Shown here piece after piece: positions 35,293 through 44,802 of a stretch of 64,000 nucleotides of DNA (within the stretch, counting starts at the first letter, position 1; the number at the start of each line of letters is the position of its first letter). The translations under genes and the position numbers were made by a program. Under the pieces are notes generated by a model. It was not told the DNA's origin, did not search any database, and was given only the letters and a program-made list of their open reading frames with translations. Source of the DNA: JBNLAN01 sp050302175 (GTDB lineage: Bacteria; Pseudomonadota; Zetaproteobacteria; Mariprofundales; Mariprofundaceae); assembly GCA_050302175.1 (NCBI GenBank), contig JBNLAN010000010.1:71751-135750 (forward strand), read 5' to 3'.

Positions 35293-36618
35293 TTACCAGG
35301 CAATCTCTTGCAACGCCTTCCGGTGCTGCTCGCTCAGCACAACCGCCGGACGCTTTGCCCTGATCCTGCTGATTGCCTCATCAACATCTCTCACCTGATT
35401 TGTATGCAAAAGCCAGGCGGCAACCGCCATGGCACTGCGGGAATACCCAAGTGCACACACCACCAGTACCGGCCCCGCCCCTCGTAACGAGGCTTTTTCA
35501 ATCATATCCACCGCCCGACACAGACTGGCGGCAGACGGCACCAGCAGATCGAGGCAAGGCACGCTATGCCAATTCACGTTCGTATCCGGAGCGGGCAGTT
35601 CCGCGGTGAGATCGACAACGGCGCTGTAGCCCCCTCTTTGAACATCACGCCGGGACGGAAAACGCCCCAGCCAGACATCAAAATCGACATGCACGGCCGG
35701 CTTATCCCGCAGGGTCCAGAGCCGGGAGTTAAGCCAAGCCCCGATCAGATAAGGCAACAGCAACCACCTGACGGCAGCAGACATCCGCCCATGCTCATCT
35801 TTCTGGAACCCCTTGCTGCCGATCACACCGTAGAACACCGCCACGAAAACAAGTGACACCGCAGGCCAAAATAGCCAAAGTGCGAAACCACCCGCCCACA
35901 CGGCAACCACCGCCATCGCCAATGCCGCCAGCAGATACCATCCTGCCATGCGCCGGGCTCGCGGCGTGATCTCCTCCTCTGCGGAATGCAACATCGAGAC
36001 GCCGCTATCTGGCCACAACCAGAGGCAGAACCAACCCAGCAGCGCTCCTGTCGGAATATCGAAAAAGTGGTGCTGATAAGTCGTTAGCACTGAAACCGCA
36101 ATAAGGACGCAAACGATATGGAAAGGCAGCCGCAATGCACGCGGCAGATGCGCCAGATAGAGCTTCCATAAAATAATCAGCAGGGCGATATGCAGGGACG
36201 GCGCCTGATTGAACGGCTGGTCGAAGCTGTAGAGGGCGGCGAACAGCCCGCCGAACAGGCCATCGGCAAGCGGGCGCTCAAACGTGAACTGCAACGGGAA
36301 CAGCATGAAGCAGCAGACGGCAATCACCTGCGCTGTCAGCAGTCGTCGTGCATGGCGATCCAGCTCAAATCCCGATGCGCAAACAAACAGCGAGATGGCA
36401 TAAAAGGCATCAATCACCCAGTAGGGAATAATCGTCCACGGCACAAACGGAATGTGCCGCTCCCAATCAAACACGATATGCCCCACATCTTCCTGCATGG
36501 AAGCGAACCAATTGGCGCCCCCGTAGCTGGCGAAAAAGAACGACCCGAGCAGCAGCAGCCACAAAGCTGCCTGCTGCCGGAGCGGCAGCCCTTTTACACC
36601 TTCCTGGACCCGTTTCAT
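35293..36618 (-). CDS. ynbD: PAP2 phosphatase fused to dual-specificity phosphatase (YnbD-like)
   Basis: A 441-residue membrane protein. The N-terminal half is a PAP2/phosphatidic-acid phosphatase domain with PSLHIALLIILW and YQHHFFDIPTG among at least six membrane helices. The C-terminal 130 residues form a cytoplasmic Cys-based phosphatase with the CX5R loop VVCALGYSRSAM. The two-domain order and length match E. coli YnbD (about 430). The ATG overlaps the upstream stop (ATGA). The likely role is dephosphorylation of a lipid intermediate made by the cluster; the substrate is not known. Confidence 0.85.
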   Translation of the reverse strand: MKRVQEGVKGLPLRQQAALWLLLLGSFFFASYGGANWFASMQEDVGHIVFDWERHIPFVPWTIIPYWVIDAFYAISLFVCASGFELDRHARRLLTAQVIAVCCFMLFPLQFTFERPLADGLFGGLFAALYSFDQPFNQAPSLHIALLIILWKLYLAHLPRALRLPFHIVCVLIAVSVLTTYQHHFFDIPTGALLGWFCLWLWPDSGVSMLHSAEEEITPRARRMAGWYLLAALAMAVVAVWAGGFALWLFWPAVSLVFVAVFYGVIGSKGFQKDEHGRMSAAVRWLLLPYLIGAWLNSRLWTLRDKPAVHVDFDVWLGRFPSRRDVQRGGYSAVVDLTAELPAPDTNVNWHSVPCLDLLVPSAASLCRAVDMIEKASLRGAGPVLVVCALGYSRSAMAVAAWLLHTNQVRDVDEAISRIRAKRPAVVLSEQHRKALQEIAW

Positions 36619-38381
36619 GAATCGTTCCTGCGCGCCAGCGACACCGTGAAGATACCGAATGCATCGATGCGCTGCTCGATCTTGCTGAAGCCCGCCGCTT
36701 CGACCAGTTGATCCATCTCCTGCTGTGTACGCCGGCGCATGATCCACGCCTCTCCCTGGCGATGACTGGTAAGCGCCCGGGCGATCATCTCCAGCTGCGG
36801 ATGCCACGGCTGGCCGGTATAGATGAGATAACCGCCGGGCTCGATGGCCTCAGCGAATCCTTTCAAAGATTCGCGAATCAGCGCGTTGTCGGGGAAAAGT
36901 TCGTAGAGGCCGGAGACCACACCCAGCGTCGGTTTCGGTTCCACACTTCTGTACGTTTCGGCATCAAAGGCGTTGGCTTCGACAAAGCGGGCGATATCGC
37001 CAAGCCCCTTCTCCTCGATCAGTTTGCCGCCCTGCTCGACGTTGAGCGGACTGTAGTCGCGCAGCAGTATCGAATCGGGCTTCGTCTCCCCCTGCTCAAG
37101 CGCTTCGAGGATATAGCGCCCGTGGCCGGAGGCGACATCCATGATGTGAACCGGTTTTTTCTCGCTACGCAGGTTGCGCACGGCGGTGCGCAGCAACTCC
37201 TCCACATTCAGCTTGCGCTGACGAATGCCGCGCCAGCCGATCGAGTTCAGGTAGAAACGGTCGATCATCTTCCCCAGTGGCGTAACACCTTCCGGCTGGT
37301 TGCGATACACATAATCCAGCGTGCTGCCGGAATCGAAACCGGTTTCATGCCCCAGCCTTATCCCTTTCGACAACAACCCGCCGATCCGCAGCCCTGACCG
37401 GGTTGCGGCCCAGTAGAGGCCGCGCAGGGAAAACAGTGGTAGCGGCGATGCAAGTTGATCCGCCTCGTAACGCGTATAGCCCGATCTGTCCGCATCCAGC
37501 AGCGATGGTCTGGAAACAGGCTCGGCAAAGCGTTGCAGGATAAAATCGCGCGCCTTGTCGACCGCCTGCTTGCGATCCTTCTCGCCCAGCGTGTCGTGGT
37601 AAAAACCATCGAGGATATGCCGCTCCTTCACCGTGCTTCCCAGCCGCTCGTAAAACCTGTGCTGGGGCCCGTGGTGCACCACCCAGTCGGCACCGGAGAT
37701 CAGCAGTTGTGTGGGCACAGTAATGGCTGCCGCATCGGCTACGATGCGATCTGCCGCTTCGTACAACTCCAGCAAAATATTGACCGAGATCGGGCGGGTG
37801 ATCAGCGGATCGCTATTGAAGGAATAGATACGCTCCGGATCGTGAGTCAGGAACTTCGCCTTCACATAGCTGTTCACATAAAAATTACCGCGCAAGGCCT
37901 GCTGCAGCTTCAGACCGGGGCGCGCAAGGGGCACGTAGAGCTTCACCTTGAATGCCGGTGAGGCCAGCACCATGCAGCGAATCTTCGGGGCATAATCGTG
38001 CACCCAGGTGGAGACCAGCACCGCGCCCACACTCTGCGCCACCACGGCCATATCCTCAGGTTTGATGGCGTAGTTCGCGGCAATGTGATCAACAAAGGTC
38101 TGCACGTCGCGCACCGACTCGGAGAGACCGGGGCTGTATCCCCGCTCGCCGGGCGAACGGCCATGGCCACGTGCATCCCAGGCAAATAAGGCGTATTCCG
38201 GCATGTTCAGCTCATCCGCCAGATGCGCCAGTCGGCCCGAATGCTCATGGCCGCGATGAAAAAGAATGACCGCGCCCTTGGTTTTTTTCGCTGTGGCAGG
38301 CCAATGACGATAGAAAAGCTTAACGCCATCGTGGGTCTCGAATGTTTTCTCTTCGGCAACTCTTGCTTTTGCTGTTTTCAT
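36615..38381 (-). CDS. ynbC: Alpha/beta hydrolase fused to SAM methyltransferase (YnbC-like)
   Basis: A 588-residue two-domain protein. Residues 1-300 form a monoacylglycerol-lipase-like hydrolase (THDGVKLFYRHW, FAWDARGHGRSPG). The nucleophile Ser is in VVAQSVGAV, with Asp in SGADWVVH and His in DGFYHDTLG. Residues about 340-588 form a class-I methyltransferase (HIMDVASGHGRYILEAL, then YDYSPLNVEQG-like 'LLRDYSPLNVE'). The fusion and length match E. coli YnbC (about 585). The nucleophile elbow has Ala at the first Gly position. It sits in the middle of the lipid cluster. Confidence 0.86.
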   Translation of the reverse strand: MKTAKARVAEEKTFETHDGVKLFYRHWPATAKKTKGAVILFHRGHEHSGRLAHLADELNMPEYALFAWDARGHGRSPGERGYSPGLSESVRDVQTFVDHIAANYAIKPEDMAVVAQSVGAVLVSTWVHDYAPKIRCMVLASPAFKVKLYVPLARPGLKLQQALRGNFYVNSYVKAKFLTHDPERIYSFNSDPLITRPISVNILLELYEAADRIVADAAAITVPTQLLISGADWVVHHGPQHRFYERLGSTVKERHILDGFYHDTLGEKDRKQAVDKARDFILQRFAEPVSRPSLLDADRSGYTRYEADQLASPLPLFSLRGLYWAATRSGLRIGGLLSKGIRLGHETGFDSGSTLDYVYRNQPEGVTPLGKMIDRFYLNSIGWRGIRQRKLNVEELLRTAVRNLRSEKKPVHIMDVASGHGRYILEALEQGETKPDSILLRDYSPLNVEQGGKLIEEKGLGDIARFVEANAFDAETYRSVEPKPTLGVVSGLYELFPDNALIRESLKGFAEAIEPGGYLIYTGQPWHPQLEMIARALTSHRQGEAWIMRRRTQQEMDQLVEAAGFSKIEQRIDAFGIFTVSLARRNDS

Positions 38382-38423
38382 AGCCTTCTCCTTTATGACC
38401 TCAATTCTGACTTCAACTCGTTC

Positions 38424-39068
38424 TCACCACTCATCGGAGTGGCAGCACTGCGCATCCAGCTCTTTGAAACGCGCTGTCAGCAGATCGATATGCTGCTGCC
38501 GGTCTCCCTGCCAGTAGACCGGCTCACCAATGAACACATCGCAGAAAAACGGCACCAGCAGCCCCTCGCCCTTGGGCAAGGCCTTGCCAAGCCCATGCAT
38601 AAAAACAGGAATGACCGGCACCTCGGGATGCCGCCTGGCCAGATGCGAGACGCCGCTCTTGAGCTCCCCCATCTTTTCGGGCGCGCCGCGGGAGCCTTCT
38701 GGAAACAGCAGCAGAATCTTCCCCTGCTCCAGCGCCCGCGAGGCCTCGGCAAACGGGTCGTGATGCGAGACCCTGATTTCCCTGTTCAGCGGAATGATTC
38801 CAATCACCGAACGTGCAAACCACGAGCGCAGGGGAGTTCGCAAAAAATAGTCGGCCGCGGCAACAGGGTGGATATCTTTCAACTTACTGAAAGGGAAAAG
38901 TGTCATCAGTGCCAGCGTATCGAGGTGACTGTTGTGGTTGGCAACGATAATCACCGGCCCCTGCTGCGGCAGGCGAGAGCGGTTGCGCACATTCAGGCCC
39001 AGCACCAGCAGCAGCACCGGACGCACAATCACGGCGAAAAACAGATATCGGAGCCATAAGGAACCCAT
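38424..39068 (-). CDS. 1-acylglycerol-3-phosphate acyltransferase-like (PlsC family)
   Basis: A 214-residue membrane acyltransferase with an N-terminal hydrophobic helix. It has the catalytic HX4D motif in VANHNSHLDTL and the substrate motif LLFPEGSRG, then a proline-rich PVIPVFMHGLG. The ATG at 39068 has GGAG about six bases upstream. PlsC-type enzymes make phosphatidic acid from lysophosphatidic acid. E. coli ynbABCD has no such gene, so its insertion between the CdsA-like and hydrolase genes is a notable addition. Its specificity may differ from housekeeping PlsC. Confidence 0.85.
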   Translation of the reverse strand: MGSLWLRYLFFAVIVRPVLLLVLGLNVRNRSRLPQQGPVIIVANHNSHLDTLALMTLFPFSKLKDIHPVAAADYFLRTPLRSWFARSVIGIIPLNREIRVSHHDPFAEASRALEQGKILLLFPEGSRGAPEKMGELKSGVSHLARRHPEVPVIPVFMHGLGKALPKGEGLLVPFFCDVFIGEPVYWQGDRQQHIDLLTARFKELDAQCCHSDEW

Positions 39069-39081
39069 GCCGCTCTCCATC

Positions 39082-40026
39082 CTAGTAGTGCAGGTAATAG
39101 ACATAGTGGAAAAACAGCGGCGCGGTGTAGGTGAGGCTATCCACCCGATCTAGAATGCCGCCATGTCCCGGCAGTAAACTGCCACTGTCCTTAACCTTCA
39201 AATCGCGTTTCAGTGCCGATACGGTCACGTCGCCCAGAAATCCAGCCATGGCGATCAGGATGCCGGCAGCCACTGCCTCCGACAGGCTCAAAGGGGTCAG
39301 CCACGGTGCCAGCAGCACTGCCAGAGCTGTCGTGGTCAACATGCCGCCGATGAGCCCCTCTCTTGTCTTGTTCGGGCTCACTTTCGGAATGATCTTGTTA
39401 CGCCCGAGCAACTTGCCCCAGAGATACTGGAATACGTCGTTCAGCTGTGTGAGCACCACCAGGAAAAACACCAGGCCAGCGCCTCCGGCAACCGGGTTCC
39501 CGTGTTGAGGCAATACCAGCAGATAGGCCACATGGCTCAGGCTGAACACGGCGATCATCACCCCCCAGTGCAGAGTGCCGGCAGCGCGCAGGAAGCCTTG
39601 CGTCTCTCCGATCAGCACCATGCGTATCGGCAGGAACAGGAAGGCATAGACGGGAATAAAAATGATGAACATGCCGTACCATTCGATACCGGCCCAGTAG
39701 AACTGGAGCGGAATGGTGAGGTAGGCCCAGAACAGCACGCGCCGGTCGGCACGCCGGGTCGGAATCAGCGAGAGGTATTCCTTCAGTGCCAGAAAGCTGA
39801 CCAGAGCGAAAAACACCATGGTCAGGGTGCGGTCGGCCAGAAAGGCGAGCGTAAACAGCGACGCCATCGCCCACCATGAATGGATACGATTCAGCAGCTC
39901 GCTGTAATCCTTTTCCCGGTTTACGATTTTCAGAGTATGGGCAATCAGTGATGCAAGGGCCAGCAGGGCGAAGAGGCTGCCCAGCGCCCAGACCACATTG
40001 GGCTGCAGGTGTTCGAAAATATTCAT
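39082..40026 (-). CDS. ynbB: CDP-diacylglycerol synthase-like protein (YnbB-like)
   Basis: A 314-residue polytopic protein with the near-perfect CdsA signature SALKRDLKVKDSGS and LLPGHGGILDRVDSL near its C-terminus. CdsA enzymes make CDP-diacylglycerol from phosphatidic acid and CTP in the inner membrane. Length matches E. coli YnbB (about 298). The ATG overlaps the stop of the phosphatidyltransferase gene (ATGA). The housekeeping cdsA normally sits in the lpxD-bamA region, so this is probably a second copy. Confidence 0.88.
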   Translation of the reverse strand: MNIFEHLQPNVVWALGSLFALLALASLIAHTLKIVNREKDYSELLNRIHSWWAMASLFTLAFLADRTLTMVFFALVSFLALKEYLSLIPTRRADRRVLFWAYLTIPLQFYWAGIEWYGMFIIFIPVYAFLFLPIRMVLIGETQGFLRAAGTLHWGVMIAVFSLSHVAYLLVLPQHGNPVAGGAGLVFFLVVLTQLNDVFQYLWGKLLGRNKIIPKVSPNKTREGLIGGMLTTTALAVLLAPWLTPLSLSEAVAAGILIAMAGFLGDVTVSALKRDLKVKDSGSLLPGHGGILDRVDSLTYTAPLFFHYVYYLHY

Positions 40027-40628
40027 TGGATTTCCGCCAGTGCCCGCTGCATGCGATTGGCAATCGTTGCAAGCAGCAGCAGTAATATTGCTCCGAGCAG
40101 CAGCGTCAGCCACATCCCGGCAGGCACGCCTACACCCAGTGCCAGCGCCAGCGCCCCGAACACGAATGCCCGGTCGCTCTTGCCCATCGGCCCGTCGTAG
40201 CGGCGGCTTGCCCCCACCTGCACGGCAACCACCCCGGCCATCTCGGAGATAACGGCGAGCAGCACAATGGCGATCACCAGCCACGGCTCGATACCGGCAA
40301 TCAAGGCAAACGGCAGATACAAGGCGATATCCGATACCACATCGCCAAGCTCATTCAGGAAGCCACCCAGCGCGCTCTGCATGTTAAATTCTTTTGCCAG
40401 CATGCCATCGATGGCATTGAGCGCCATGCGAACAAAGAGGATGACCGGGATCAACAGCAGCGGCCAGGCCTCTTCAGGGTTTATAGCTACCATAATGCCT
40501 GCAAGAATCGACAACAGCATGGCGCCCACAGTGACCTGATTCGCAGTGATGCCGGCTTTCGCCATACCTGCAACCAGCGGTCTTAACAAAGCCTGAAAGC
40601 GCGGCTTCAGATCATAAACACTTGCCAT
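40023..40628 (-). CDS. ynbA: CDP-alcohol phosphatidyltransferase family protein (YnbA-like)
   Basis: A 201-residue membrane protein, the same length as E. coli YnbA. The active-site region reads NAIDGMLAK, then GGFLNELGDVVSD. Compared with the canonical DxxDGxxAR...GxxxDxxxD motif, the first and third Asp are Asn and Arg is Lys; YnbA proteins appear to share this variant. The family transfers a phosphatidyl group from CDP-diacylglycerol to an alcohol. The head group is unknown. GGAGGAG precedes the ATG. It starts the lipid cluster, 30 bases after the DUF2339 stop. Confidence 0.86.
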   Translation of the reverse strand: MASVYDLKPRFQALLRPLVAGMAKAGITANQVTVGAMLLSILAGIMVAINPEEAWPLLLIPVILFVRMALNAIDGMLAKEFNMQSALGGFLNELGDVVSDIALYLPFALIAGIEPWLVIAIVLLAVISEMAGVVAVQVGASRRYDGPMGKSDRAFVFGALALALGVGVPAGMWLTLLLGAILLLLLATIANRMQRALAEIQ

Positions 40629-40658
40629 GATTCACTCCTCCAACCCTCAGTGTTCGCT

Positions 40659-43412
40659 TCAATCATCGGACCGGACCGCGGCAGGTGGCACCGGCGCAAC
40701 ATAGCCAATCACCAGCATCAGCACGCCAACCCCCAGAAACGAGACGACGCGTGCCAGCGTGCCGCTGCCGGACAGATCGACCAGAAACAGCTTGGCGGCA
40801 ACAACCGCGAGCAGCACGGCGCCACACAGCCAGGCGATCCGGACGAATTTCCGGTTTCCTAAAAACATCAGCGCCAGCGCCAGCAGGCTCCAGCAGATCG
40901 AGACCATGGCCTGGAACTCGACCGACTGCATCATGGCAGGCTCACTCCATGCAATACCGAACCAGTGGTGCGCCATGCGCGCCAGATCCGCATTGAATTG
41001 CAGAAACAGCAGGCCTCCCAGCACAAGATAAAAATGCGTGTTTTCAAAGAAGAGCATGCCGCCATCCGCACACTGCTTCCGCCATACATAGGCCAGAAGC
41101 GCGGCAGCCAGCACCATGGCATCAACCGGATTACTCAGCGGCAGATACGGGAACGGCGCCATATCGACAGGACTCCCCAGCATCCGCAGCAGCCAGACTG
41201 CAAAAATCGCGAATCCTGCCGCAGGCACTTGCTGCACCCATATCGCCGGGAAACGCGCCATCGGCCAGATACCGCGTGCAAACAGGATGAACAGGATGCC
41301 CGCCAGCGTGGCGATGGGCAGAGGCAGCTGCTGCCAGATCGAAATCTGCTGCTGTGAATCGGGTGCAGGCGTGAGCAGCCAGTTCAGCTCCGACACCGAG
41401 AACAGGAGATAAAAGACGGGCAGGCCCCAGTGCAGAAAGGCATAACGCTCGTCACGCAGCGGATAGAGCAACCAGAGCGCCGCCCCGACGGCGCATGGCC
41501 AGATCAGGCCACCCCATCCCGCCAGGGGATGCGCGGCACTGCCAAGCTGATCTACAACAAGAAACAGTGCGATGACCACAATCTGCCACATGCCGAACAT
41601 GCTGAATTCGGGCCAGTGCAGGCGTTTTCCGGTTGGGGTGACAAGCAGCGCAGTCGCAGAAAACAGCAGCAGGGTTGCCAGCAACATGGCGCGGCCATCC
41701 CAATACTGGCTGAGCTCATGCACCCCTGTACCAAACCACCAGATCAGGCCCCAGACCCTGAAAAACCGGCCCGAACTTGTAAGGAATGCAGACTTGTCGC
41801 CACCTCGATCAATCAACACCGCACATGCCCAGGCGGAAAACGCAATCAATAGCCCGCCGAGTGTCACCCCGAGACCCGCATCCGACCGGAGAGGTTCGTT
41901 AGCAAACCACGCGGCAGCAGCTAGAAACTGGAGCCCCAGGCCGGTATAGGTGCTTAACGAGCTGCGCTGAGCAATCCCGAGCCAGAGCAGGCCAACGCCC
42001 TCCATCGCCCAGAAGGCAGAGGTCTGGGCCGCATCCAGCTCAAGCGGCGCCGTGAGCGTCAGTAGCGTTATGGCAATCACAAACAATGACCGCGCCAGCA
42101 AGGTGTAACCGCCGCGCCATCCGTAATATGCCGCCCCTGCATAGATGATTCCGGCAATAGCCGTAGACAGGCTCATGCCATGAGCCATCCCTTGCACAAG
42201 TGGCGTCTGCAACATGAAGAAGCCGACCGGCGTGCCGAAAATCAGGGATGCATCCACATGCCCGAAGGGTTTGTCTGCGCCGTCGCGCGGCTTCTGCGTA
42301 AACAGGATGCCGATCATCAGATAGAGCAGGCCAAATCCGATCAGAAACGGTTCGACCGAATCGAAATGCTCCGGGCGATAATAGTTCCAGCCCCACATTC
42401 CGCTGATGGCAAAGGTGGCGCCCAGCCCCATCAGGCTGAGCTCGCGCCAGGATTTGTAGTAAGCCAGCACGGCAATACCAATATTGAGCACTGCATACCA
42501 GGAGAAGAGAGCGACGTGATTACCACCGCCTGTTGAGGCCAGCAAAGGCGCCAGAAAACCGCCCGCAAACGAGATGACCGCCAGCCAGCGCGCATTCTCG
42601 CATACCGCCATGGCCACACCCGCCCCGGCAACTGCTGCCAGCAACGTCAACGCAATCCCGGCGGGCAAAAGATCGTAGAGACGAAACGATGCATAGACGG
42701 TCATATAGAGCAGCCCCACGCCGCCACCTTGTAGCGCCAGGGCATACGCGGTTCGCCGCTCTCGCAAATATTGGCCCACGCCGATCATGGCAAGCGCTGC
42801 CAGCGCAACTCCGCCCATCCGCAACCACACAGGCAAATAGACATGCTCGGCAGCATATTTAAAAAGGAACGCAGCACCGAAGAAGAGCAGAATAGAGCCG
42901 CCGCGCACCAGCAGGTTACCGCCGGTGAACCACTCCATGATCCACGATGGGCTCTCATCCTGAACCCGGATGGTAGTAGAAGATGGCTCCCGCAGAGGCC
43001 GGGAAAGCGGCACTTTGGCAACAGGCTCGACCCTTGCAGGCACAGACACCTCTGCTTTTTTCGCCTCTGCCACTACAGGAGCACCCTCTGGAGCATTCTC
43101 TTCAAGCAGTGTAACAGACACGGAATCAATCCCCATCCCTGCCTCGGGCTGCGTTGTAAAATCGGAAGAGCGCTCTTCGGCAAATGCTTCGCCGGGCTCG
43201 ACTTCCGGGATTGGCTCCTCTTCACCCCTTGCCGCATCAGCACGATCATCGCGCTGACTGAGGCTTCGCTTCAGGGCATTAAGTTCATCCCGCTGCTCGA
43301 CGCTGCGTGCGACCAGCCAGCCCAGCAATCCGCCCACCAGGAAGACCAGCTTATCCACCCCCCACATCCACACACCGATCACCAGACCGAAAATAACCAG
43401 AACTACCTTCAT
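40659..43412 (-). CDS. DUF2339 giant membrane protein
   Basis: A 917-residue protein with more than twenty hydrophobic segments. An N-terminal anchor (MKVVLVIFGLVIGVWMWG) is followed by a charged, Glu-rich cytoplasmic stretch (about 45-165), and then membrane helices run to the C-terminus, starting at WFTGGNLLVRGGSILLFFGAAF. This matches the DUF2339 family of unknown function. The ATG at 43412 has AAAGGAG seven bases upstream. It lies directly before the ynb-like cluster on the same strand, so it may share its transcript. Confidence 0.85.
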   Translation of the reverse strand: MKVVLVIFGLVIGVWMWGVDKLVFLVGGLLGWLVARSVEQRDELNALKRSLSQRDDRADAARGEEEPIPEVEPGEAFAEERSSDFTTQPEAGMGIDSVSVTLLEENAPEGAPVVAEAKKAEVSVPARVEPVAKVPLSRPLREPSSTTIRVQDESPSWIMEWFTGGNLLVRGGSILLFFGAAFLFKYAAEHVYLPVWLRMGGVALAALAMIGVGQYLRERRTAYALALQGGGVGLLYMTVYASFRLYDLLPAGIALTLLAAVAGAGVAMAVCENARWLAVISFAGGFLAPLLASTGGGNHVALFSWYAVLNIGIAVLAYYKSWRELSLMGLGATFAISGMWGWNYYRPEHFDSVEPFLIGFGLLYLMIGILFTQKPRDGADKPFGHVDASLIFGTPVGFFMLQTPLVQGMAHGMSLSTAIAGIIYAGAAYYGWRGGYTLLARSLFVIAITLLTLTAPLELDAAQTSAFWAMEGVGLLWLGIAQRSSLSTYTGLGLQFLAAAAWFANEPLRSDAGLGVTLGGLLIAFSAWACAVLIDRGGDKSAFLTSSGRFFRVWGLIWWFGTGVHELSQYWDGRAMLLATLLLFSATALLVTPTGKRLHWPEFSMFGMWQIVVIALFLVVDQLGSAAHPLAGWGGLIWPCAVGAALWLLYPLRDERYAFLHWGLPVFYLLFSVSELNWLLTPAPDSQQQISIWQQLPLPIATLAGILFILFARGIWPMARFPAIWVQQVPAAGFAIFAVWLLRMLGSPVDMAPFPYLPLSNPVDAMVLAAALLAYVWRKQCADGGMLFFENTHFYLVLGGLLFLQFNADLARMAHHWFGIAWSEPAMMQSVEFQAMVSICWSLLALALMFLGNRKFVRIAWLCGAVLLAVVAAKLFLVDLSGSGTLARVVSFLGVGVLMLVIGYVAPVPPAAVRSDD

Positions 43413-43482
43413 CGTTTTACTCCTTTGGATTGCAACAAGCAGCCTGCAATCAACGATTTCTCTCGTGCCCGGCACACTTCAT

Positions 43483-44082
43483 TCATGCCTTCGCAACCCC
43501 AACCATACGACTGACAATGATTTCCAATACTTCATCCGGCCCCACCACGGAAGGATCCAGCTTGCCTCCAACAGTGAGGGTGGCGAGGCCATGCACACCT
43601 GCCCAAAGCGCGCGGGCCTCTTTGGCGATCTCCACTTCACTGGCTCCCGCACCACGAATATTCCTGAGAGGCTCTTCGACCAAGACAAAGAGACGTGCAA
43701 CCTGCGACTGATAACTTTCGGGAAACTTTTCGCCTTCAGGCAAGCGGTGCTCGAATACGGTCAACCATCGATATGTTTGCCGCTGTGCATACTCCAGATA
43801 AGTCCGTGCAATGGTGACAATTGTCGATACCGGTTGGGTCTCGCCCGCGATTGCTTGCTCGATGCCCAATTCGAGCTGCCGCAGAGCGCGCGTATTCACC
43901 TCTACGATCAACGCATCCAGATTCTGAAAGATCAGGTAAAGCGTGCCTGCCGTATACCCCATTTCAGTAGCGACCTTTCGCGCGCTCATGCCAGCCAGCC
44001 CCTCGCGGGCGATCAGTTGCTCAGCAGCATTGATCGCCATCTCTTTCAACTCTTCTCTTGTATGATCGCTGCGCCTTGCCAT
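43483..44082 (-). CDS. TetR-family transcriptional regulator
   Basis: A 199-residue regulator with an N-terminal TetR helix-turn-helix (AINAAEQLIAREGLAGMSARKVATEMGYTAGTLY split over residues 17-50) and a ligand-binding helical C-terminus including WAGVHGLATL, like the WHG subgroup. It is divergent from the DsrE2-TusA operon and close to DUF2339 on its own strand. Two operator-like palindromes lie just upstream, consistent with autoregulation and control of a neighbour. Confidence 0.9.
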   Translation of the reverse strand: MARRSDHTREELKEMAINAAEQLIAREGLAGMSARKVATEMGYTAGTLYLIFQNLDALIVEVNTRALRQLELGIEQAIAGETQPVSTIVTIARTYLEYAQRQTYRWLTVFEHRLPEGEKFPESYQSQVARLFVLVEEPLRNIRGAGASEVEIAKEARALWAGVHGLATLTVGGKLDPSVVGPDEVLEIIVSRMVGVAKA

Positions 44083-44096
44083 AAAACCTCCGACTT

Positions 44097-44146
44097 AACT
44101 GAACGCTGTTTAGTTAATATGCGCATTAAATAAACATTGTTCAGTT
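44097..44146. promoter_or_regulatory. Paired operator-like palindromes for the TetR regulator
   Basis: Two 19-base elements, AACTGAACGCTGTTTAGTT (44097-44115) and, in inverted orientation at 44128-44146, AACTGAACAATGTTTATTT, share AACTGAACnnTGTTTAnTT. Their centres are 31 bases apart, about three helical turns. They begin 15 bases upstream of the TetR start, where an autorepressor would bind. They also lie in the shared 230-base region facing dsrE2. The rest of that spacer shows nothing clear. Confidence 0.7.
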
Positions 44147-44312
44147 TTGTCAAGCCCCTTGTGCAGAAGCCCTCCTGAAAATCACCCTCCATCCTGCTCA
44201 GACCTTGCGGGGCAACATATTCAAGGGCTCTGCCAGCAAGTGGCCGCGTGCATCTATCGTAAACCGAACCAATATGGTACACTTTGCAGCCTTTTTATCA
44301 GGAGGTTCAATC

Positions 44313-44792
44313 ATGGAAGGCAAAAAAAGTGTCACCATCGTCTGTTTTTCCGGCGAGTTCGATAAGCTGGTTGCTGCATACACCATTGCCACGGGCGCTG
44401 CAGCCACCAACCGCGATGTCACCATGTTTTTCACCTTCTGGGGACTGAACGCCCTGAAGAAGAAACAGGGCCATGCCTGGCTCGGAAAGGATTTCCTCTC
44501 CCGCATGTTCAACTGGCTGATGGGCGGGCGCAAAAACCTGCCGCTCTCGCGCCTCAATTTCGGCGGTGCCAGCCCGAAACTGATGACCGGCATGATGAAG
44601 AAAAACAATGTCGCCACACTGCCCGAGCTGATGGAGGCGGCCAACGCTCTTGGCATTCGCCTGTTTGCCTGCGAAATGTCCATGCATATCCTTGGCGTGA
44701 CCAAAGAAGATTTGATCGACGAGGTAAAGGAGGTTGTTGGCGTAGCCACCTTCCTGAACGAATCGGAACAGTCACACATCATTTTTATCTGA
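44313..44792 (+). CDS. DsrE2-family sulfur-trafficking protein
   Basis: A 159-residue DsrE/DsrF-like protein starting MEGKKSVTIVCFSGEFDKL. It has the DsrE2 hallmarks FFTFWGLNALKK, the membrane-associated-looking middle (MFNWLMGGRKNLP) and the conserved Cys in LFACEMSMHILGV. DsrE2 proteins pass sulfane sulfur with TusA in sulfur-metabolising bacteria. AGGAGG lies six bases before the ATG at 44313; an upstream in-frame start is unsupported. tusA follows after ten bases. Confidence 0.87.
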   Translation: MEGKKSVTIVCFSGEFDKLVAAYTIATGAAATNRDVTMFFTFWGLNALKKKQGHAWLGKDFLSRMFNWLMGGRKNLPLSRLNFGGASPKLMTGMMKKNNVATLPELMEAANALGIRLFACEMSMHILGVTKEDLIDEVKEVVGVATFLNESEQSHIIFI

Positions 44793-44802
44793 GGAGAATA
44801 CC

